Position numbers and translations under genes: made by a program. A stretch of DNA of 29,171 nt from an uncultured Eubacteriales bacterium. Its GTDB lineage: Bacteria; Bacillota; Clostridia; Lachnospirales; Bianqueaceae. The stretch is from the NCBI GenBank assembly GCA_902493345.1, contig CABUPM010000015.1, positions 1 to 29,171 of the forward strand. Direction: 5' to 3'. This document shows, piece by piece, positions 23,471-29,171 of this stretch; position 1 is the first letter of the stretch, and each line of letters begins with the position of its first letter. The notes under the pieces are model-generated. The model ran no database searches. It was not told the DNA's origin and saw only the letters and a program-made list of their open reading frames with translations.

Positions 23471-24376
23471 TTAGCCCTTCAGTGATCCGATCATAACGCC
23501 CTTGACAAAGTGCTTCTGTACAAACGGATACAGTACGATGACCGGCAGACTTCCGAATACAATGATCGCGTACTTCAGTACCTCGATCAGCGCCGCTCTC
23601 TGGCTCTGGTCCGTACTCGTCGTATCCGTCATCTCCTGCAGTGCCTTCGCTGTACTGATGATGTTCCTCAGTACCACCTGCAGCGTAAACTTCTCTTCGG
23701 AATTCAGGTAGATGTAAGCATCAAAATAGGAATTCCAGTGCGCCACCGCATAGTACAGTGTCAGTACTGCCAGAATCGACTTGGACAGCGGAAGCACCAG
23801 CTTGAACAGAATCTGAATATCGTTCGCTCCGTCCAGCCCCGCTGCCTCAATCATCTCATCCGGTATGCTGTTCTGAAAATACGTCCTTGCTATGATCATG
23901 TTGTATACTGAGATCGCGCCCGGCAGCACCAGCGCCCACATCGTATCCAACAGTCCCAGATCCCGGATATTCAGGAAGGTCGGAATCAGCGGCGCGGAAA
24001 AGATCATCGTAAACACAAACAGGCCCGTAAATATCCCGCGGCCTACAAACCGCTTTGTCGCCAGCGGATATGCCGCCATTACTGTCATTACAATGTTAAT
24101 TACCGTTCCTACAAAGGTATACAGGATCGAATTGGCATACCCCTGCAGCAACTTCTTGGATTGGAAAATCTGCATATAGGCGTCAAAGTTCCAGCCAACG
24201 GGCCAGATGCCGACCTTTCCTGTAATTACCGCTCCCGGAGTCGACAGGGAGGACGCAATGACATTCAGCAAGGGGACTGCGACAATGACAAAGCCGAACA
24301 ACAGCAGCAGGGTGTTGAATAGATGAAATATAATATCGCTCCGGCTCTCCCGGATATGTTTATACATTACAGACAT
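23471..24376 (-). CDS. Sugar ABC transporter permease (YtcP/LplC-like)
   Basis: This 301-residue inner permease of the CUT1 (MalG-like) class has six predicted helices. It has the EAA loop EAAGLDGANDIQILFKLVLP, which contacts the ATPase subunit. Length and the C-terminal PFVQKHFVKGVMIGSLKG ending match the YtcP/LplC group of complex-polysaccharide importers. The ATG has a GAGGAGGG site and lies 12 bp after the other permease. No ATPase gene is present; such systems usually share a common MsmX-type ATPase encoded elsewhere. The substrate is unknown. Confidence 0.92.
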   Translation of the reverse strand: MSVMYKHIRESRSDIIFHLFNTLLLLFGFVIVAVPLLNVIASSLSTPGAVITGKVGIWPVGWNFDAYMQIFQSKKLLQGYANSILYTFVGTVINIVMTVMAAYPLATKRFVGRGIFTGLFVFTMIFSAPLIPTFLNIRDLGLLDTMWALVLPGAISVYNMIIARTYFQNSIPDEMIEAAGLDGANDIQILFKLVLPLSKSILAVLTLYYAVAHWNSYFDAYIYLNSEEKFTLQVVLRNIISTAKALQEMTDTTSTDQSQRAALIEVLKYAIIVFGSLPVIVLYPFVQKHFVKGVMIGSLKG

Positions 24377-24388
24377 CTCTCACCCTCC

Positions 24389-25330
24389 TCAGAACAGACT
24401 GGTCTCGCTCACACGGCTCGAGATCCAGTTGACCAGCAGAAGCATCACCAGCGATACTACGGACTGGAACAGGCCGATCGCTGTCGAGTAGCTGTACTGC
24501 ATTCCATTCAGTCCCACACGGTATACATAGGTCGAAATGATATCCGATTTGGACAGGTTCATATCGTTCTGCATCAGCAATACCTTTTCATAGCCTACCG
24601 TCAGCACCTTGCCGCATGCCATGATCAGCAGGATGATAAAGGTTGGAAGAATACTTGGAAGATCAATATGCAGGATTCTCTTCCAGATCGACGCTCCGTC
24701 CACAATCGCCGCCTCATGCATCTCCGCGTCCACCGCCGCGATCGCTGACAGATAGATTACAGCGCTGTAACCGGTACTCTGCCATACTCCGGAGAACACA
24801 TACAAGGTCTGGAACAGGCCCGGATCTCCCATGAAGTGGATCTTCTCTCCTCCGGCTGCCGCAATGATGTTATTGATCGGTCCTGTCAGGGACAGCATCT
24901 GCGACAGAATACTGATGACCAGAACCGTAGAGATAAAGTACGGCATGTAGGTGACCATCTGTACGGTCTTGCCGAACCACTTCCACTTAGCATAGCTCAG
25001 GCTCAGCGCCAGAATCACCGGCGGGATGCTTGTCACTATGATATTGTATAGGGACAGGCTGATCGTATTCCACAGAAGCTTTCCAAAGTCCGGAGACTGA
25101 AAGAACTTTCGGAAATGCTGCAGTCCCACCCACGGGCTTCCCCAGATTCCGCCGACAAATGTATAGTTACGGAACGCGATCTGTGAACCCACCAGCGGAA
25201 CGTACTTAAACATGACCAGATATATCAGGGGCAGGGCGATTACAAAATACAGCTGCCAATGCCTGCGGATATTCTTCCACATGATGGCGCCCTTCGTCTT
25301 CTTAATGGGCTTGTTTCCTTTTGCCGCCAT
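24389..25330 (-). CDS. Sugar ABC transporter permease (LplB/YteP-like)
   Basis: This 313-residue permease is the MalF-like partner of the importer. A long cytosolic N-terminus is followed by six predicted helices and the EAA loop EAAIVDGASIWKRILHIDLP. Features typical of the LplB group include YVPLVGSQIAFRNY and VGLQHFRKFFQSPDF. It heads the permease pair and is preceded by AGGAGG. A stable hairpin separates it from the binding-protein gene and may lower its expression relative to that gene. Confidence 0.92.
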   Translation of the reverse strand: MAAKGNKPIKKTKGAIMWKNIRRHWQLYFVIALPLIYLVMFKYVPLVGSQIAFRNYTFVGGIWGSPWVGLQHFRKFFQSPDFGKLLWNTISLSLYNIIVTSIPPVILALSLSYAKWKWFGKTVQMVTYMPYFISTVLVISILSQMLSLTGPINNIIAAAGGEKIHFMGDPGLFQTLYVFSGVWQSTGYSAVIYLSAIAAVDAEMHEAAIVDGASIWKRILHIDLPSILPTFIILLIMACGKVLTVGYEKVLLMQNDMNLSKSDIISTYVYRVGLNGMQYSYSTAIGLFQSVVSLVMLLLVNWISSRVSETSLF

Positions 25331-25357
25331 AAGACTCGTTCCTCCTTTTTTCTAAAT

Positions 25358-25384
25358 AAGGGGCTTCCGACACGGAAGCCCCTT
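25358..25384 (-). terminator. Intercistronic hairpin between binding protein and permeases
   Basis: A 12-bp perfect stem (AAGGGGCTTCCG and its complement) with a 3-base loop lies 20 bp after the binding-protein stop. It lacks a T run (ATTTAG follows), so partial termination or mRNA stabilisation is more likely than full termination. Such hairpins often give more binding protein than permease. Confidence 0.65.
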
Positions 25385-25405
25385 AATGCCGCAATGGTCT
25401 GAAAA

Positions 25406-27166
25406 TTACTTTGCGCTAAATACGGAGGCATCATAAGCCTTCTGCAGCAGAGCAAGGTACTGGCTCAGGCCCTGACTCTCCAGAGCTGCCAGATATGCAT
25501 CCCAGTCAGCATCAACATCTTTTGCACCGGTTACAAACTGTGCCAGCCACTCATTCTGTGTCGGCTGTACAGTTGCCTTGACCAGAGCCATCTGTGCCGT
25601 ATCTTCTTCAGACATGTACAGATCCGGCAGTACACTCTCCAGCGGCTGCTTTACAGCTTCGTGCTCCTTGGAAGAACGATACATAACGATATGACGTCCG
25701 GTAGAAGGTGTTACGTCGTCTGCATATGGATTCTGGTTGGTCGTTACAGAAGTAATGAACTTCGGCAGACGTACAAGACCCATCAGCTGGCCCCAGATGT
25801 GATTGTCGCTGGATCCCTTAGCCTCCGGAAGCATGGTATATGCTGCCGGCTCACCATCCATATCCATCTCACCCGCTGTTGCTATGCGCCAATCCGTGCC
25901 TTTCCAACCGATTGCAGACATCATAGAGCCTTCTTCGGTTGCCAGGTAATCAATCAAGCGGAATGCCGCTTCCGGATTGGAACAGGTAGAAGAAATAAAT
26001 GTCATACCCGTCTGATACTGTACATAAGGATTCCATGCTGCGATGCACTGCCCGGACGGTCCGGTCAGCGGTGCCAGCGGCTGATACTGCTCCCACTTCT
26101 TGGAGTTAGGCATTGTACTCAGATCGCAAGCATAACCCGGACGCTGTGCCAGGAACGCACCAATCACAGCCTTATCGCCAGACTCATTCAGATTCACCTG
26201 AGAGTCCTTATTCCATGTAAAGGATTCTGGATTGATCAGTCCTTCACTGTACATCTGTGCCAGATACTTCAGGCCTTCCTTATAGCCTTCCTGTACCGGA
26301 GCGTAAGTTACTACGCCATTATCCACATACAGTTTATTGGTTTCCGGTGTCAACTGGAATGGAGCCATCAGGAAACCATCGATCTGTGTACCAGCGCCAG
26401 AAGTTACTGTAGACAACGGCAGCTCATCACTTGCATCACCATTGCCGTTCGCATCCTGTGCTTTAAATGCTCTCATAACCTCCAGGAACTCGTCCGTAGT
26501 CTTAGGAACATCCATGCCTACATTCTCCAGCCACTCGTTGTTCAGCCACAACTTCATGTTGTACTGTACATGCAGAGAAGAATCGACATTGGGCAGAGAA
26601 TAGATATGTCCGTCCGGAGTCGTGACATAATCACGCATACCGTCCATCTGCTCAAAAGCTGTCTTATAACCTACGGAAATCGTATCAATATAATTTTCCA
26701 GCGGAAGAATCAGTCCCTGTGCTCCGAACATCGCTTCGGAAGCCTTATCATAGCGGTTGGCGTTACCAACACCTGTCAGGATGATATCCGTCATGGATCC
26801 GCCCGCAAACATGGTGCTCAACTTATCCCTTACATTGTCGGAAGAAGCCGCAATTGTCCAATCCAGAACAATACCTGTATGCTCCTCCATCCATTTTGTC
26901 TGATCATTGTCCGCCCAACTCAGCTCACCATTGCCAGGAGCAAAGATGGTCAAGGTAATCGTACCGTTCTTAACGATCGGCAGCTCACCCGGAGCGTTGA
27001 AAAGACTGTCATCCTCAGCCCCCTTGCTTTCCTCCGCCTTAGAAGCATCTCCCTGAGAGACTTCCGCTTTGGAAGAATCCGCCTTGGAGCTGTTATTGCC
27101 GCTTTCGCTACATCCGGCAACGGCAATCATCAATACTGTCATCATCAGTGCAATAAACCGCTTCAT
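25406..27166 (-). CDS. Extracellular solute-binding lipoprotein (LplA/YtcQ-like)
   Basis: This 586-residue protein is the receptor of the importer. It starts with a lipoprotein signal peptide, and the lipobox VAGC places the lipid-modified cysteine at Cys19. A Ser/Lys/Ala/Glu linker of about 35 residues with repeated SKAE-type units follows. The family 1 solute-binding fold comes next, with the EF-hand-like DANGNGDASDE loop typical of LplA-type proteins. The C-terminal half contains AAFRLIDYLATEEG. The ATG has an AAGGAG site. It is the first gene of a three-gene operon with two permeases. The ligand is probably an oligosaccharide, but no nearby hydrolase supports a specific sugar. Confidence 0.93.
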   Translation of the reverse strand: MKRFIALMMTVLMIAVAGCSESGNNSSKADSSKAEVSQGDASKAEESKGAEDDSLFNAPGELPIVKNGTITLTIFAPGNGELSWADNDQTKWMEEHTGIVLDWTIAASSDNVRDKLSTMFAGGSMTDIILTGVGNANRYDKASEAMFGAQGLILPLENYIDTISVGYKTAFEQMDGMRDYVTTPDGHIYSLPNVDSSLHVQYNMKLWLNNEWLENVGMDVPKTTDEFLEVMRAFKAQDANGNGDASDELPLSTVTSGAGTQIDGFLMAPFQLTPETNKLYVDNGVVTYAPVQEGYKEGLKYLAQMYSEGLINPESFTWNKDSQVNLNESGDKAVIGAFLAQRPGYACDLSTMPNSKKWEQYQPLAPLTGPSGQCIAAWNPYVQYQTGMTFISSTCSNPEAAFRLIDYLATEEGSMMSAIGWKGTDWRIATAGEMDMDGEPAAYTMLPEAKGSSDNHIWGQLMGLVRLPKFITSVTTNQNPYADDVTPSTGRHIVMYRSSKEHEAVKQPLESVLPDLYMSEEDTAQMALVKATVQPTQNEWLAQFVTGAKDVDADWDAYLAALESQGLSQYLALLQKAYDASVFSAK

Positions 27167-27194
27167 AGAAAAATCTCCTTTTTATTATTTTATC

Positions 27195-27223
27195 ATTGTA
27201 TTGATTTCGCAATCGATATCAAT
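27195..27223 (-). promoter_or_regulatory. Promoter and 24-bp dyad of the sugar importer
   Basis: TTGATA (27217-27222) and TACAAT (27195-27200) are 16 bp apart on the minus strand, about 30 bp before the start codon. An imperfect 24-bp dyad (outer arms ATTGAT/ATCAAT, inner TCG/CGA) spans 27200-27223 and coincides with the promoter. It resembles a LacI-family operator, but no regulator gene is nearby. Confidence 0.5.
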
Positions 27224-27341
27224 GATGCTTATCATGTTAACATACTCTTTACAAAATTTCAATATATTTTCTCAATTTTACCAAGAAAATTTGTCTATGT
27301 TTTATAAGATACTAACAAAGGCAAAATATAAACCGTATAAA

Positions 27342-27377
27342 ATAAAAACCGCCGCCCTTGCAAATGCAAGAACAGCG
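27342..27377 (-). terminator. tRNA-Gln terminator
   Basis: A stem formed by CGCTG and CGGCG with an inner CTTGC/GCAAG helix is followed on the minus strand by TTTTTATTTT. It starts 10 bp after the tRNA 3' end. Confidence 0.75.
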
Positions 27378-27386
27378 ATTTTAAAA

Positions 27387-27458
27387 CTGGGCACGAAGGA
27401 TTCGAACCTACGAATGCTGGAGTCAGAGTCCAGTGCCTTACCGCTTGGCGAGTGCCCA
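27387..27458 (-). tRNA. tRNA-Gln (CTG)
   Basis: The 72-nt minus-strand sequence folds as a glutamine tRNA. The acceptor is TGGGCAC/GTGCCCA with discriminator G, and the D-arm contains GCCAAGCGGTAAGGC. The anticodon stem CTGGA/TCCAG encloses CTCTGAC, giving anticodon CTG. The T-loop is TTCGAAT. The T-stem GTAGG/CCTTC has one U-U mismatch. CCA is not encoded. A strong promoter and terminator surround it. Confidence 0.92.
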
Positions 27459-27488
27459 ATATGACTTCTCTGAAAGAGAACAATAGTT

Positions 27489-27517
27489 ATTATTGTAAAT
27501 TTGCTATAAAAAGTCAA
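27489..27517 (-). promoter_or_regulatory. Promoter of tRNA-Gln
   Basis: TTGACT (27512-27517) and AATAAT (27489-27494) are 17 bp apart on the minus strand, about 30 bp before the tRNA 5' end. Confidence 0.65.
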
Positions 27518-27630
27518 GACTTTTTCTCACTTTCTACAAATCCATGAAAACATCCGCATATTCAACGGCAATCCGTGTACATTTTGCACATTTCTCTGTT
27601 CATCTGCTTTATGACAAAGGCAATAAAAGC

Positions 27631-27659
27631 AAAAAAAAAACGATATCTTTCGATATCGT
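27631..27659 (-). terminator. Terminator with GAAA tetraloop
   Basis: Perfect 8-bp arms (ACGATATC and GATATCGT) enclose a GAAA loop and are followed by nine Ts on the minus strand. It lies 185 bp after the ftsH-type stop. Confidence 0.92.
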
Positions 27660-27717
27660 ATACAAGGAGAAAGTATTTTCGTGTAGCAACTAAAAATACA
27701 TATAATATGGGGGTCAC
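27631..27717 (-). ncRNA. Candidate small RNA in the region after ftsH
   Basis: The 385-bp stretch 27459-27843 contains no credible protein gene. On the minus strand a TGGACA (27747-27752) and TATTAT (27724-27729) with a 17-bp spacer would start transcription near 27717. About 85 nt later there is a textbook terminator: 8-bp arms, a GAAA tetraloop and nine Ts. The interval contains a pyrimidine-rich stretch ACTTTCTCCTTG, complementary to ribosome binding sites. The terminator may instead only end the ftsH transcript. No known RNA family was recognised. Confidence 0.35.
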
Positions 27718-27843
27718 ATATATATAATACCATAACCGTTCCCATTTGTCCAGTCATCTTTCCACTAAAGATTTGATGCTTTTTACTTTGTTTTATCGTC
27801 AACTTCAACAAAAATATTTTTAATTTCTGTTCAAATCGCCCTG

Positions 27844-29171
27844 TCATGCTCCCTGTTCGAAAATTCTCAGGAATTCTTCGCCCGAGATGGTCTCCTTCTC
27901 CAACAGGAACTGTGCAATCTCATTGACTTTCTCGCGGTTCTCCAACAGGATATTCAGTGCGCGTTGATGCTGCTTCTTGATGATTCTAAGAATTTCATCA
28001 TCGATCGCCTGTTCTGTCGCCTCACTGCAGCGGCGAATGGGCCTTCCATCCAGATACGACCCGGAAGGAGCTTCCAATCCTACCATATCAAAACGATCTG
28101 TCATTCCATAGATCGTTACCATCCTTCTGGCTGTTTCCGTTGCACGCTCAATATCATTCGATGCTCCTGTGGACACCTGTCCCAGCATAACTTCTTCTGC
28201 CGCTCGTCCGGCTAAAAGCGCCGCAATCTGGTCCTCCAGCTCTTCTCTGCTTACAAGGTACTTTTCTTCCCCTGGCAGATGCATGGTATATCCCAGCGCT
28301 CCCTTGGTTCGCGGAATAATCGTAATCTTGGCGACTTCGTCCGCATGCGGAAGTACATGCCCCAAAAATGCGTGGCCGACTTCATGATATGCAACCGCCT
28401 GTTTTTCCTTCGGCGACAAAACTCTATCCTTTTTGATCTTACCTGCGATTACAACCTCTAACGCTTCCTCCAGATCCCATTGCTCTACCGCATTACGTCC
28501 CTTCCGTACAGCCAACAAGGCACCTTCATTGATGATATTGGCCAGATCCGCTCCGGAAGCGCCCGGTGTCGTCTTCGCAATCGTATCCAGATTGACACTG
28601 CTGGACATCCGTATTTTCTTGGCATGTACTTCCAGAATGGCTAGACGGCCCAAATAATCAGGAATCTCTACATTGACCTGTCTGTCAAAACGGCCCGGAC
28701 GCAGCAGTGCCGGATCCAAGATCTCCGGACGATTGGTGGCTCCCAAAATAACTACACCCTTGGAAGAATCAAAGCCGTCCATCTCTGTCAACAGCTGATT
28801 CAATGTCTGCTCCCGCTCATCGTTGGTGGAAATAGAATTCTCACGGCTTCTGCCGATGGCATCAATCTCGTCGATGAAAATAATACATGGTGCCTTTTCC
28901 TGTGCCTGCCGGAACAAATCCCTCACTCTTGCCGCACCCATTCCGACAAACATCTGAACAAATTCGGATCCTGAGATTGAGAAGAAAGGTACTTGTGCCT
29001 CACCAGCCACCGCCTTTGCCAACATAGTTTTACCGGTTCCCGGAGGCCCTACCAACAACGCGCCCTTCGGCAGCTTAGCACCGATCGCTGCATATTTTTG
29101 CGGGTTATGAAGAAGATCCACGATCTCCTCCAACGACTCGCCAGAGAAGGCCAGTTCATTCGTACGCCAAA
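27844..29171 (-). CDS. ftsH: ATP-dependent zinc metalloprotease FtsH, 5' end outside window
   Basis: About 441 residues of an FtsH-type AAA protease are visible; the N-terminal membrane part is beyond the right edge. The AAA domain has Walker A (GPPGTGKTM), Walker B ([11 protein letters not shown]), the [13 protein letters not shown] pore region and [19 protein letters not shown]. The peptidase domain has the zinc motif HEVGH and the third ligand in ASNDIERAT. FtsH degrades misfolded membrane and regulatory proteins. The usual DVAG motif before the Walker A region is not recognisable in the visible part, where [17 protein letters not shown] stands instead. This may mark a divergent paralogue. 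The stop is 185 bp before a strong terminator. Confidence 0.92.
   Translation of the reverse strand, partial: WRTNELAFSGESLEEIVDLLHNPQKYAAIGAKLPKGALLVGPPGTGKTMLAKAVAGEAQVPFFSISGSEFVQMFVGMGAARVRDLFRQAQEKAPCIIFIDEIDAIGRSRENSISTNDEREQTLNQLLTEMDGFDSSKGVVILGATNRPEILDPALLRPGRFDRQVNVEIPDYLGRLAILEVHAKKIRMSSSVNLDTIAKTTPGASGADLANIINEGALLAVRKGRNAVEQWDLEEALEVVIAGKIKKDRVLSPKEKQAVAYHEVGHAFLGHVLPHADEVAKITIIPRTKGALGYTMHLPGEEKYLVSREELEDQIAALLAGRAAEEVMLGQVSTGASNDIERATETARRMVTIYGMTDRFDMVGLEAPSGSYLDGRPIRRCSEATEQAIDDEILRIIKKQHQRALNILLENREKVNEIAQFLLEKETISGEEFLRIFEQGA

Noticed and set aside
25661..27307. 548-codon open frame on the plus strand opposite the solute-binding protein
   Set aside because: It is rich in Arg, His, Ile and Cys with no family resemblance or ribosome binding site. 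It mirrors codon bias of the real gene on the other strand.
27527..27847. 106-codon open frame after the ftsH-type gene
   Set aside because: It reads through a strong terminator, is full of rare aromatic and cysteine runs, and starts 4 bases inside the ftsH end without a ribosome binding site.
1..29171. CRISPR array, insertion sequence or prophage
   Set aside because: No regularly spaced repeats, transposase or integrase motifs, or phage structural genes were seen on either strand.

Overview
The window looks like chromosome from a Gram-positive, anaerobic, spore-former-type member of the Bacillota, most likely class Clostridia and possibly Lachnospiraceae. The evidence is a sufCBDSU operon with SufU as scaffold, Rex, a CarD-like protein, an RseC-like protein, strong AGGAGG ribosome binding sites, sigma-A promoters with 16-18 bp spacers, and tRNA genes without encoded CCA. 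No phage, IS element, CRISPR array or rRNA was seen. Species and function assignments come from recalled family features, because no search could be run.

Region 1 (1-3.8 kb) is an eroded accessory stretch. A TetR regulator, a 3' remnant of clpP, a GNAT acetyltransferase and a TfoX N-terminal-domain protein lie on the minus strand. A second TetR gene on the plus strand carries a frameshift. Next comes a scar where the 3' part of a LysR gene is fused back to back with the 3' part of an aldo/keto reductase gene. One deletion spanning a divergent promoter region would explain that arrangement.

Region 2 (3.8-10.9 kb) starts with an unrecognised 642-residue protein that may be an alpha/alpha-toroid glycosidase. 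It is followed, reading right to left, by the complete iron-sulfur assembly operon sufC-sufB-sufD-sufS-sufU. The suf promoter is visible and a 23-bp dyad covers its -35 box.

Region 3 (10.9-15.5 kb) is a probable metal-linked module: a TetR regulator, two half-size ABC exporter-fold proteins that should form a heterodimer, and a small CxxC heavy-metal-associated protein. The ABC pair and the small protein share an almost identical TTAG-N6-CTAA operator, which differs from the dyad in front of the local tetR gene. A regulator outside the window, plausibly of the DtxR type, is suggested.

Region 4 (15.5-22.5 kb) is mostly housekeeping. It holds queA, thrC and rex on the minus strand, then an RseC-like membrane protein and an unusual cysteine-rich protein on the plus strand, then a uracil permease (minus) and a CarD-like regulator (plus).

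Region 5 (22.5-29.2 kb) reads leftward: tRNA-Val(CAC), a transaldolase-like aldolase, an Lpl/Ytc-type sugar ABC importer (binding lipoprotein and two permeases), tRNA-Gln(CTG), a possible small RNA, and an ftsH-type protease gene that runs off the right edge. The most interesting leads are the shared TTAG operator pair, the possible anti-Shine-Dalgarno small RNA, the cysteine-rich protein next to RseC, the 45-bp palindrome at the aldolase promoter, and the orphan 642-residue protein.
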